NCBI RefSeq assembly: GCF_024168825.1
Contig: NZ_JALJWH010000001.1
Coordinates: 1,798,001 to 1,862,000 of the forward strand
Length of the DNA: 64,000 bases
Source: Paenarthrobacter sp. A20
GTDB taxonomy: Bacteria > Actinomycetota > Actinomycetes > Actinomycetales > Micrococcaceae
Direction: 5' to 3'
The notes under the pieces were generated by a model. It ran no database searches, was not told the DNA's origin, and saw nothing but the letters and a program-made list of their open reading frames with translations. Positions 17,180-24,653 of this stretch are shown in pieces. Position numbers and translations under genes: made by a program. Each line of letters starts with the position of its first letter. Position 1 is the stretch's first letter.

Positions 17180-18187
17180 ATGACGATTTCGCAGGAACAC
17201 GACCGAGAACACGAAGCCCACGCCTATTGGGTCACGGAGACGGGCGATGGTGAGCTGCGCTCCGAAACCATCGAGACGCCGAAAGAAGGCGAAGCCCTAG
17301 TCAGGACCCTGTACTCAGGCGTCAGTCGGGGCACGGAGCGCGTGGTCCACGAAGGCCGCGTCCCGGAACGCGTCGCAGATCTGATGCAGGCCCCAAATCA
17401 GGAAGGCGACTTCCCGGGCCCGGTCAAGTACGGCTACCTGAGCGTCGGGGTAGTGGAACAAGGACCAGACGAATGGCGGGGAAAGACTGTGTTCAGCCTG
17501 CATCCCCACCAAGACTTCTACGTCGTCTCCACGAGCCAGCTCACGGCAATCCCGGAGGATGTCCCTGCCCGTCGCGCCGTGCTCACGGGCATCGTCGAAG
17601 TCGCCATCAACGCCCTCTGGGAAGCCGGACCGAGGCTGGGTGACCGTGTCGCCGTCGTTGGTGGTGGTCTGGTGGGTGGCGTCCTGGCGACGCTTCTGCG
17701 GAAGTATCCGCTCGGTCGACTGCAGCTGGTGGATGCGGACCCGGAGAAGCACAAACTGGCGAAAACCATCGACGTGGATTTCGCCCTGCCCCACAACGCG
17801 AACAGCGACAACGACATCGTCTTCCACTGCTCCGCCTCCGACGACGGCCTCAAGCTGAGCCTGCAATTGGCCGGAGACGACTCCGACGTCATCGAGCTCT
17901 CATGGTTTGCAGACAAGGAAGTCACCCTGCCACTCGGCGAAGACTTCCACGCTCGCAGGCTCAACATCCGCTCCAGCCAGGTCGGCGCAGTCGCCCTTCC
18001 GCGACGGCACCGGCGAACGAATGCCCAGCGCCTGCAAGAAGCGGCGAACCAGTTGAAAGACCCGCTGTTCGACGCGTTCCTGACCAGCGAATGCCAGTTC
18101 CGGAACCTGCCCACCACACTCGTTAAATTGTTCGAACGGCCCGGCGGTTTCTGCCACGTGGTCGCCTATCCCACCCCGGAGGATTAG
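17180..18187 (+). CDS. MDR-family (alcohol dehydrogenase-like) oxidoreductase
   Basis: 335 residues resembling medium-chain dehydrogenases: an N-terminal GroES-like part (about 1-130, with YSGVSRGTERVV, a degenerate form of the zinc-ADH segment) and a Rossmann domain starting at RVAVVGGGLVGGVLATLL (about 156-173). The catalytic-zinc Cys/His pattern is absent, so it is probably zinc-independent at the active site. It begins a tight three-gene operon: 3 nt to the PTPS-like gene, and that gene abuts the glycosyltransferase. The repeated partnership suggests a shared pathway, perhaps making a glycosylated pterin-like or other small molecule. The substrate is unknown. Confidence 0.75.
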   Translation: MTISQEHDREHEAHAYWVTETGDGELRSETIETPKEGEALVRTLYSGVSRGTERVVHEGRVPERVADLMQAPNQEGDFPGPVKYGYLSVGVVEQGPDEWRGKTVFSLHPHQDFYVVSTSQLTAIPEDVPARRAVLTGIVEVAINALWEAGPRLGDRVAVVGGGLVGGVLATLLRKYPLGRLQLVDADPEKHKLAKTIDVDFALPHNANSDNDIVFHCSASDDGLKLSLQLAGDDSDVIELSWFADKEVTLPLGEDFHARRLNIRSSQVGAVALPRRHRRTNAQRLQEAANQLKDPLFDAFLTSECQFRNLPTTLVKLFERPGGFCHVVAYPTPED

Positions 18188-18190
18188 TAC

Positions 18191-18589
18191 ATGTTCAGCC
18201 TGACCGTCCGACGCCACTTCATGATCGCCCACAGCCTTCCCCGCGAAGCGTTCGGCCCGGCCCAAGGTCTCCATGGCGCGACGTTTGTGGCCGAAGTCAG
18301 TTTCCGCCGCCCGGATCTCAATGACGACGCAATCGTTCTGGACATTGGCGCAGCGGGCGGCATCCTTGAGGAAATCCTGGAGGACCTGAACTACAAGAAC
18401 CTCGATGAGCACCCGGCATTCAAGGGCAAGCTCTCCACCACGGAGGCCCTCGCCAAGCACATCGCCGACGCCATGGCCACCCGGATCCAGGACACCGCCG
18501 ACGGACCGGCACTCAGCGGCATCGACGTCATCCTCCGCGAAAACCCCGACGCGTGGGCTGGCTACTCGCTGGAGCTTCCGGTCAAGTAA
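18191..18589 (+). CDS. 6-pyruvoyl-tetrahydropterin synthase/QueD-like protein lacking key residues
   Basis: 132 residues with the overall T-fold layout of PTPS/QueD: FMIAHSLP (first zinc His, His14), then GLHGATF (His28), LDIGAAGG, NLDEHPAF and VILRENPDAWAGY (the Glu that anchors the pterin). Two positions are notable. The HGH motif reads HGA, so the third zinc His is Ala30. The catalytic Cys four residues before that His motif is Ala24. Classical synthase chemistry is thus unlikely; a binding or altered enzymatic role is possible. It lies between an MDR dehydrogenase and a GT4 glycosyltransferase in one operon. Its stop is directly followed by the GTG of the next gene. Confidence 0.75.
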   Translation: MFSLTVRRHFMIAHSLPREAFGPAQGLHGATFVAEVSFRRPDLNDDAIVLDIGAAGGILEEILEDLNYKNLDEHPAFKGKLSTTEALAKHIADAMATRIQDTADGPALSGIDVILRENPDAWAGYSLELPVK

Positions 18590-19600
18590 GTGCAGATCCG
18601 CTTCCTGGTCCCGGGGAACGTCCGGCACGGCTCCGGCGGCAACAAGTACAACGCCAAGCTTGCCGAGCATCTGACCGCCTTGGGTGCCACCGTTGAGACA
18701 GTAACAGTCGACGGCGATTGGCCGGTTGGCAGCCCAGCGGATCGGCAGCGGTTCTCTGACATGCTCGACGGCGGTGCAACCGTGATTGCTGACGGTCTGG
18801 TTGCGAGCGGGGCACCGGAGGAGATCGCCGCCGCGGTCAATGCCGGGACCAACGTGTGGATCCTGTCGCACATGGCTTTGGCGTACCACCATGACCTTGA
18901 GGCCAAGGCGTTGGTTGCAGCTACGGGCGTCATCTCCCCGAGTGCCCACGCCGCAGCTGAGCTGGAGGTGAGGCACGGCACGCAGAACATCGTCATTGCC
19001 ACGCCTGGTGCGGAGAAAGCGGACGTCTCGGCAGGTTCAGAGCCGAAGCACATCGTGGCCGTCGCGGCGTTGCTGCCCAATAAGAGCCAGGAACTTCTGG
19101 TGCACGCACTGGCCACCCTGCAAGACGTTGAGTGGACCGCCGCCCTCATCGGCTCGGAACACGCTGACCCGAGCTACGCCGCCGAGGTGAGGGCCGCCGT
19201 CGAGCATTACGGGCTGGAGAACCGCATCCACGTGACGGGGGAACTGACTGGGCGGGCCCTGGAGGATCAGTGGCAGAGGGCGGACCTCAGTGTCCTCCTG
19301 TCGCGCTCCGAATCCTTCGGCATGGTGGTCACTGAATCGCTGGCGCATGGCGTTCCGGTTCTTGTCCGGCAGGGGACAGGGGCCGTTGAAGCCCTCGGCA
19401 GTGCGGACGCGGGTTTGGTGCTGGACCTGGGAGACCCCAACAACCTGGCCGACACCCTCAAGAACTGGCTTACTACCCCCGTCCTCCAAGAGCGCTGGCG
19501 CAACAACGCCCTCCAAGCCCGCCAGCATCTACAAGGCTGGGACACCACTGCCGCCACTGTCCTCAGCGGGCTGGGGACTAAACCACAAAGTTTGCTGTAG
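18590..19600 (+). CDS. GT4-like glycosyltransferase
   Basis: 336 residues, GTG start immediately after the PTPS-like stop. GT-B fold: an N-terminal part with RFLVPGNVRHGSGGNKYNAKLAEHL, and a C-terminal donor-binding half with VAALLPNKSQELLVHAL (around 155), HVTGELTGRALEDQWQRADLSVLLSRSESFGMVVTESLAHGVPVLV. The E-x7-E motif (ESFGMVVTE) is typical of retaining GT4 enzymes that use nucleotide sugars. Acceptor unknown. No membrane segment. The operon with an MDR enzyme and a PTPS homologue suggests modification of a soluble metabolite rather than cell-wall polymer work; this is inference. Confidence 0.8.
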   Translation: MQIRFLVPGNVRHGSGGNKYNAKLAEHLTALGATVETVTVDGDWPVGSPADRQRFSDMLDGGATVIADGLVASGAPEEIAAAVNAGTNVWILSHMALAYHHDLEAKALVAATGVISPSAHAAAELEVRHGTQNIVIATPGAEKADVSAGSEPKHIVAVAALLPNKSQELLVHALATLQDVEWTAALIGSEHADPSYAAEVRAAVEHYGLENRIHVTGELTGRALEDQWQRADLSVLLSRSESFGMVVTESLAHGVPVLVRQGTGAVEALGSADAGLVLDLGDPNNLADTLKNWLTTPVLQERWRNNALQARQHLQGWDTTAATVLSGLGTKPQSLL

Positions 19601-19976
19601 CACTGGTCGAGCAGGCAGAGGGATCGAACGGCGGATCCCACTCCAACTTGGCGGTCGTCTTCGCAAGGGGCGTGGTGGAGCCCGTGAGGTAGACCGTTAC
19701 TTCCATGGTTTTTATTCCGGCGGCGATCCATAGGGGGTTGTCGGCCACAGCGGCGTGGCGCTCGGTGTCAGAGTCCGGCGTGTACACACATGCTTCCTGC
19801 CCCGGACAGTTGACGGTGTACTCCAAGGTTTCCCACGACGTTCCAAGCCGGGAAAAATCGATACTCACGTCAGTGCGCCGAAGCATCGAATCGCATGCCT
19901 GTTGTCCGCATGCCGTCATAGTTCCGGCGACCACCACAGCAGCAAGACAAAAAGCTCCCCACGACTTTTTGAGCAT
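19578..19976 (-). CDS. Small putative lipoprotein
   Basis: About 132 residues from the ATG at 19976 (MLKKSWGAF...); an in-frame ATG 18 nt upstream gives a less typical signal peptide. The N-terminus has Lys-Lys, a hydrophobic core (AFCLAAVVVAGT) and a lipobox-like MTAC, so the mature protein should begin with a lipidated Cys. The mature part is a beta-rich domain with several Cys (CDSM, NCPGQEACVY, SACST) that may form disulfides. No family recognised. Its 3' end overlaps that of the convergent glycosyltransferase gene by 23 bp. Confidence 0.65.
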   Translation of the reverse strand: MLKKSWGAFCLAAVVVAGTMTACGQQACDSMLRRTDVSIDFSRLGTSWETLEYTVNCPGQEACVYTPDSDTERHAAVADNPLWIAAGIKTMEVTVYLTGSTTPLAKTTAKLEWDPPFDPSACSTSATANFVV

Positions 19977-20024
19977 GGGCCAGTCTAAGCTCAACCGTCG
20001 GCCGCGCGGGCAAAACGGTCAGAG

Positions 20025-20405
20025 TCAGCCCGAACCGTACGGCCGCGTGATCGCCTCAAGGAAATGCCCATCGGGGTCGCAGAAGTAGATTCCACGGCCG
20101 CCGTCGTTGTGGTTGATCTGGTTTGCTCGGGAACGGGCAGGGTCCGCCCAATAGGGAATGTGCTCCGCGGTGATTCGCAGGAAGATCTGGTCGAATTCCT
20201 CTTCGCTCACCAGAAAGGCGTAGTGCTGCGGGGCGATGGCACCGCTCGCCTCAAGGAAGTCCAACGTGACACCGTTGTCCAATGCCACGGTGACGAAGGA
20301 CCACATGGGTTGCGGCTTCGGAAGGCCGAAGATATGGGCGAGGAACTCCGCGGAACGGTGCTTGTCCGTGGCGTAAACGATGGTGTGGTTGAAACTGACA
20401 GGCAT
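20025..20405 (-). CDS. VOC-superfamily (glyoxalase/bleomycin-resistance fold) protein
   Basis: 126 residues forming two beta-alpha-beta-beta-beta modules. Candidate metal ligands are His7 (FNHTIVY), His61 (QHYAFLV) and Glu118 (HFLEAITRP), and the C-terminal GIYFCDPDGHFLEAI is a VOC signature. Enzymes of this fold include glyoxalases, dioxygenases and antibiotic-binding proteins; the substrate here cannot be told. Downstream of tadA on the same strand with a 27-bp gap. Confidence 0.8.
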   Translation of the reverse strand: MPVSFNHTIVYATDKHRSAEFLAHIFGLPKPQPMWSFVTVALDNGVTLDFLEASGAIAPQHYAFLVSEEEFDQIFLRITAEHIPYWADPARSRANQINHNDGGRGIYFCDPDGHFLEAITRPYGSG

Positions 20406-20432
20406 GGCTTGCTCCCGATATGTTCGGCTACG

Positions 20433-20969
20433 TCAGGCGGGTGGGCGGTGCTCCGGTGCCGGCACCCGGTGCGAGGCGAAGAAGTCCCTTAGCAGGACCG
20501 CGCACTCTTCCTCGCGGACCCCGGCGTAGACCTCCACCCAGTGGTTAAGGCGGCGCTCGCGGAGGATGTCGAACACAGATCCCGCGGCTCCCGCCTTCTC
20601 GTCCCACGCACCGAACACGACGCGCGGAATCCTGGCCAGGACGATAGCCCCGGCACACATGGCACACGGCTCAAGCGTGACCACAAGAGTGCAATCCTCA
20701 AGCCGCCAACCGTCTCCGTCCTCGCCCACTTCGAGTGCGTGCCGTTGCAACGCAGCGGCAGCTTCGCGGATGGCGACGACCTCTGCATGGGCGGTCGGGT
20801 CCCCGTGCGCCTCCCGTTCGTTGCGTCCCGAACCCAGCACGCCGCCGTCGGGCCCCAAGACGACAGCGCCAATGGGGACGTCGTCAGTTTTCAGCGCCAA
20901 CCGGGCCTCGTCCAGGGCAAGGCCCATCCAGGCCATGTGGTCTGCGTGATACGGCTCGGTGGCGCTCAT
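20433..20969 (-). CDS. tadA: tRNA adenosine(34) deaminase TadA
   Basis: Deaminates A34 of tRNA-Arg(ACG) to inosine; a matching tRNA-Arg(ACG) gene is present at 62.4 kb. 178 residues with the zinc site HAE (His61, Glu63 the proton shuttle) and PCAMC (Cys102, Cys105). The motifs PIGAVV and GRNEREAHGDPTAHAE fit TadA rather than cytidine deaminases. An insertion at about 74-92 (LQRHALEVGEDGDGWRLED) makes it slightly longer than the E. coli enzyme. Only 22 bp separate its start from the divergent upp gene. Confidence 0.9.
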   Translation of the reverse strand: MSATEPYHADHMAWMGLALDEARLALKTDDVPIGAVVLGPDGGVLGSGRNEREAHGDPTAHAEVVAIREAAAALQRHALEVGEDGDGWRLEDCTLVVTLEPCAMCAGAIVLARIPRVVFGAWDEKAGAAGSVFDILRERRLNHWVEVYAGVREEECAVLLRDFFASHRVPAPEHRPPA

Positions 20970-20991
20970 GTCTCAATGATAGTTTTGGGGG

Positions 20992-21627
20992 ATGCGCACA
21001 CTCGTCGTGGACCACCCGCTGGTCGCTCACAAGCTCACCGTACTGCGGGATAAGAACACCCCTTCACCGGTCTTCCGGCAACTCACTGAAGAACTCGTCA
21101 CCCTCCTGGCCTATGAGGCCACCCGCGAGGTCAAGACGCAGCCAGTCGAGATCGAGACCCCTGTCACCAAGACCATCGGCACGGCCTTCACCAAGCCCAC
21201 GCCGCTGGTGGTCCCCATCCTGCGCGCAGGCCTGGGCATGCTTGAGGGCATGACCAAGCTGGTCCCCACCGCTGAGGTCGGCTTCCTGGGCATGGCCCGC
21301 GATGAAGAAACCCTGGACATCATCACCTACGCCGAGCGCCTCCCCGAGGACCTCACCGGCCGCCAGATCTTTGTCCTGGACCCCATGCTCGCCACCGGCG
21401 GCACCCTGCGCGAAGCCATTAAGTTCCTCTTCAAGCGCGGAGCTTCCGACGTCACCTGCATTTGCCTGCTGGCTGCTCCGGAAGGGTTGTCCAAGCTGGA
21501 AGAAGAGCTCTCCGATGCCAACGTGAAGATCGTCCTCGCGTCGATTGACGAGAAGCTCAACGAGAAGTCGTACATCGTGCCCGGCTTGGGCGACGCCGGG
21601 GACCGCCTCTACGGGGTGGCCGGCTAA
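20992..21627 (+). CDS. upp: Uracil phosphoribosyltransferase
   Basis: Converts uracil and PRPP to UMP in pyrimidine salvage. 211 residues, the normal length. The PRPP-binding loop [13 protein letters not shown] lies at about residues 128-139, preceded by [10 protein letters not shown] and followed by the uracil-binding end [15 protein letters not shown]. Divergent from tadA, an arrangement found in many actinobacteria. The first copy of an 18-bp direct repeat begins 5 bp after its stop. Confidence 0.95.
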   Translation: MRTLVVDHPLVAHKLTVLRDKNTPSPVFRQLTEELVTLLAYEATREVKTQPVEIETPVTKTIGTAFTKPTPLVVPILRAGLGMLEGMTKLVPTAEVGFLGMARDEETLDIITYAERLPEDLTGRQIFVLDPMLATGGTLREAIKFLFKRGASDVTCICLLAAPEGLSKLEEELSDANVKIVLASIDEKLNEKSYIVPGLGDAGDRLYGVAG

Positions 21628-21631
21628 GGGG

Positions 21632-21649
21632 AGACCCCTACCGGTTTCC
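21632..21649 (+). repeat. 18-bp direct repeat, left copy
   Basis: The sequence AGACCCCTACCGGTTTCC is repeated exactly at 23451-23468. The two copies bracket a 1.8-kb segment with unusual genes. Confidence 0.85.
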
Positions 21650-21910
21650 CACATCTTTGGCTGTGCCGCGCTTGTAGTAACTGCGGTGGGCTCACGGGCA
21701 GCCATGCTCTGACTTTTACTTGCTTGCCAGTTCACGCCGGTGGTGCCATGACCCTAAAGCGGCGCCCATATCCCTCGTCATTCTGAGCCTCTAACTTGTG
21801 TCTGCTTATGGCAGACTAAGTGGTCCTGAATATGGTTCCCGTCACGTTTCGTGCCCTGAGTTCACTTCCATAGCGGGCGGACCCTCCTCCCGAATTGTGA
21901 TGGGGGACGA

Positions 21911-22681
21911 ATGCGATTGAAACAATTCGCTGCACTCGCTAGTGCTTCGGCCATAGTCATTTCTCTGCTGGGGCCAGCGGCTGCGCAAGCCAAGGAACAT
22001 GATAAGACCGGAAAGGAAACTGCCGAGACAGCGGCCGCTGTTATCCAGGAGGCCGTGGTCTCCGCGGGCCAAGACTCGGCTGCTGCCGTGCAACCGCACG
22101 CAGAGTCGTCCGATTCGGTAACAACTAACGTCAGGGAATCGACCGTCGAAGTTTCAAAGGACGGAGGAGATGGCACTGCATTGCTGGACGGAGGCGCCGA
22201 CGGGTTGCAACTCTCGTTGGAACTGCCGACGAGCGGTCAGGCAGACGATGCTGCAGTGGCCGAGGATGGTACAACCGTCTTTGCGGACCCAAACAGACAT
22301 ACAGACGTTGGAATTCAAACGCTTGAAGACGGCGCCGTTCGGGAATTGACGGTCATAAATGACCGGCAAGCGCCTACCCGCTACGACTACAAAATTGATG
22401 CTCCTGAGGGCGTAGCCCTCACGCTGGCTGACGGTGGTGCTATTTCAATCAAGGGCCTGGATGGGTCGGATCAGGGCATGATCCTTCCAGCTTGGGCGGT
22501 CGATGCGAACGGCACGGCAGTGAGAACCCATTATGAGGTGTCGGGGAATACCGTGACCCAAGTCGTGGAACATAACACGCCAGGTCTCGCATACCCAGTG
22601 GTCGCCGATCCAAAGGTCTACTACGCATGGTGGCAGCTATTCAGTTGGTCAGAATGGGCTGGAACAGCTACTACGGCATGA
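21911..22681 (+). CDS. Secreted protein, N-terminal part of a frameshifted gene
   Basis: 256 residues with a Sec signal peptide (MRLKQFAALASASAIVISLLGPAAAQA, cleavage after AQA). The mature part is acidic and Ser/Thr/Ala-rich, then a beta-domain running to THYEVSGNTVTQVVEHNTPGLAYPVVADP. That PVVADP ending is, from memory, common in secreted actinobacterial proteins just before a variable C-terminal domain. Here the frame stops only 21 residues later, while the adjacent frame continues with a coherent Trp-rich domain to 22947. I read this as one gene with a single-base loss near 22.65-22.67 kb, or, less likely, a programmed shift. It lies inside the segment bounded by the 18-bp direct repeats. 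Confidence 0.65.
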   Translation: MRLKQFAALASASAIVISLLGPAAAQAKEHDKTGKETAETAAAVIQEAVVSAGQDSAAAVQPHAESSDSVTTNVRESTVEVSKDGGDGTALLDGGADGLQLSLELPTSGQADDAAVAEDGTTVFADPNRHTDVGIQTLEDGAVRELTVINDRQAPTRYDYKIDAPEGVALTLADGGAISIKGLDGSDQGMILPAWAVDANGTAVRTHYEVSGNTVTQVVEHNTPGLAYPVVADPKVYYAWWQLFSWSEWAGTATTA

Positions 22682-22947
22682 ATCAGCTTTCCATTGAGCT
22701 TTCTGGTTGGGGACGCTACGACGCTATCTTCAATGCTGGTCAATTCTTGAGCTCGGGTTGGAACCTTCTCCGAACGAAACATTCATCATGGATGTTTACA
22801 GCGTCCATGTGGCAGCAATGGGAATGCCATGTGCTTGGAGGGATGGCTGAATGGGGAACCTTCGACTTAGAGTACGAACGTTATTCAAATCCAAATTGGC
22901 GAAGCCGGATTGGAATGTGGCCCATATCCCAGACCTGTAACTGGTAG
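22670..22947 (+). pseudogene. C-terminal part of the frameshifted secreted protein (DUF2599-like)
   Basis: In the frame one base back from the preceding gene the sequence reads WNSYYGMNQLSIELSGWGRYD..., then MWQQWECHVLGGMAEWGTFDLEYER and ends SQTCNW. The order Trp-Glu-Cys-His, Trp-x-Leu-Glu and a final CN resembles DUF2599, a domain of secreted actinobacterial proteins of unknown function. The assignment is from memory of the family pattern and is moderate. A separate start (22627 or the ATG at 22678) without a ribosome site is unlikely to be used. Confidence 0.5.
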
Positions 22948-22965
22948 CCAAAGGAGGACTTGGCG

Positions 22966-23436
22966 ATGCCGAGACATGCCGTGCATAAGTGGGTCCTGCT
23001 GGGAACTACGCTGTTTCCGTGGGCACTCGGATCCTACGCCGTCTACGTCACTTCGGCGCAGTTTTCCGGTCTCGGCATCTTCGAGTCCTACCGGGCATTT
23101 GAGGCCGGTTCCAACCTAGGCAATGCCTTGTGGTTCCTTCTTTGGACAGGGATCTCTGCTGCGGTGTGTTGGTTTCTTGTGCGAAGACCGGGCCCCATCG
23201 GAGCGGTTCAATCCGGGTGTCACGCACTATACTGCTACGGCACTCCGGCCGCCCTACTGGTTTTTCCAGACGCAGCCATGGGTTTCGCGGTTTCGCACGT
23301 CCGGGCGTTCACAGACGACACTGTCTTGCATTCGCCCGTGGTCGAGTTTCTTGTTGTCAGCGGCATGGGGGCTTTGGCCTGCGCTTTCGTCATGTCCCTC
23401 GTATTCAAGATAAAGAAGCCGCGTCGTGAGGCTTAG
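22966..23436 (+). CDS. 4-TM membrane protein of unknown function
   Basis: 156 residues from ATG 22966, which has AAGGAGGA 8 nt before it; an in-frame TTG at 22960 is too close to that site. Four hydrophobic stretches: WVLLGTTLFPWALGSYAVYV, ALWFLLWTGISAAVCWFLV, ALYCYGTPAALLVFP and VVEFLVVSGMGALACAFVMSLVF, with a basic tail KIKKPRREA. It follows the frameshifted secreted protein by 18 bp, so the two were probably one operon. A toxin-immunity-like or export-partner relation is possible but not shown. Confidence 0.6.
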   Translation: MPRHAVHKWVLLGTTLFPWALGSYAVYVTSAQFSGLGIFESYRAFEAGSNLGNALWFLLWTGISAAVCWFLVRRPGPIGAVQSGCHALYCYGTPAALLVFPDAAMGFAVSHVRAFTDDTVLHSPVVEFLVVSGMGALACAFVMSLVFKIKKPRREA

Positions 23437-23450
23437 GCTGCCGAAATCAA

Positions 23451-23468
23451 AGACCCCTACCGGTTTCC
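23451..23468 (+). repeat. 18-bp direct repeat, right copy
   Basis: Exact match to 21632-21649, 15 bp after the end of the 4-TM gene and 26 bp before the next gene. Confidence 0.85.
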
Positions 23469-23493
23469 GCCATGCCCCGTTAGCCTGTGGCGC

Positions 23494-23871
23494 ATGGACT
23501 GGAAACTTGAACTGGTATTTGTCCCTGTCTCCGACGTCGATCGCGCGAAGGACTTCTACGTCAACAAGGTTGGTTTCAACGCCGATTTCGATGAGCGTCC
23601 CATGGACGGAATCCGTTTCGTGCAACTGACTCCTCCGGGTTCGGCGTGTTCCATCGCCATCGGGGAGGGGCTCAGCGATGCCCCTCCCGGTACAGCCCCC
23701 AGCCTCCAAGTGGTGGTGGCGGACATCAACAAAGCGCACGAGCAACTCAAGGCCAATGGTGTGGACGTGAGCGACATCGACATCCAGGACTGGGGCCACT
23801 TCGTCTACTTCGCTGATCCTGACGGCAACAAGTGGGCGGTGCAGTACCTCCCGCAGCGGCCCAACGGCTAA
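23494..23871 (+). CDS. VOC-superfamily protein
   Basis: 125 residues with the glyoxalase/bleomycin-resistance fold: LELVFVPVSDVDRAKDFYVNKVGFNADFDE in the first module and GHFVYFADPDGNKWAVQYLP in the second. The usual first metal His is replaced (ELVFVPV) and the terminal Glu position is Gln (AVQY), so a metal-free binding role is as likely as an enzymatic one. Followed by a HAD hydrolase gene. Confidence 0.8.
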   Translation: MDWKLELVFVPVSDVDRAKDFYVNKVGFNADFDERPMDGIRFVQLTPPGSACSIAIGEGLSDAPPGTAPSLQVVVADINKAHEQLKANGVDVSDIDIQDWGHFVYFADPDGNKWAVQYLPQRPNG

Positions 23872-23916
23872 GTCACACTTCAGCACCACCCCATGAGCGT
23901 GCGGCAGGATGGAACC

Positions 23917-24600
23917 ATGAGCCATCCTGCCGCACCCGTGCTGACTGTCCGCGCCGTCCTCTTCGACATGGACGGAACACTGGTGGACTCGACGGCGGTG
24001 GTCGAGCAGGTGTGGCTTGAGTTCGCCGAGCGTTACGGCTTGGATTTCAACGAAATCCTGCGCACGTCCCACGGTGTCCAAGCCGGCGACACAGTGCGCC
24101 GCTACGCTCCCGCGGGAGCCGACTTCGCAGCGCTGACGGCCGAACTTGGCGAGATGGAGCGTTCCCGGACGGACGGTGTGATCGCGCTTCCCGGTGCCGA
24201 AGCATTGCTGGCCGGCCTTCCTGATGATGCCATCGCCTTGGTCACCTCAGCAGACCGCATCCTTGCCGATATCCGCATGCAGGCGGCCGGGCTCACCATG
24301 CCATCCACTGCCGTGACTGCAGAGTCCGTCACCCATGGCAAGCCGCATCCGGAGGGCTATCTCAAGGCGGCGGCGCTCCTGGGAGCCGACCCGGCCGACG
24401 TCGTGGTTTTCGAAGACGCGCCTGCCGGGATCGCTGCTGCGTGCGCCGCGGGGATGCGGACTGTTGTGGTGGGCAAGGCCGCTGCCAGGCACAATGCGGA
24501 GCTGGAGCCGGGCATGTGGCGGATTCCGGACTACTCGGCCGTGACGGTCACCGCTGTGAAGGACGACGACGGCGGGCACCTCCTCACGCTGACCCTCTAG
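23917..24600 (+). CDS. HAD-family sugar-phosphate phosphatase
   Basis: About 227 residues from ATG 23917 (AGGATGG just upstream); an in-frame ATG at 23893 is possible. Motif I is FDMDGTLVDS (nucleophile and acid-base Asp), motif II ALVTSADR, motif III Lys in GKPHPEGY, motif IV VVFEDAPAG. A helical C1 cap lies between motifs I and II, as in 2-deoxyglucose-6-phosphate or glycerol-phosphate phosphatases (GPH group). Exact substrate not resolvable. Confidence 0.85.
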   Translation: MSHPAAPVLTVRAVLFDMDGTLVDSTAVVEQVWLEFAERYGLDFNEILRTSHGVQAGDTVRRYAPAGADFAALTAELGEMERSRTDGVIALPGAEALLAGLPDDAIALVTSADRILADIRMQAAGLTMPSTAVTAESVTHGKPHPEGYLKAAALLGADPADVVVFEDAPAGIAAACAAGMRTVVVGKAAARHNAELEPGMWRIPDYSAVTVTAVKDDDGGHLLTLTL

Positions 24601-24653
24601 TACCGCCGGGTTAAAGACTGTTCCACGCGATAAACCGGGCGTAGGCTGTGCCC

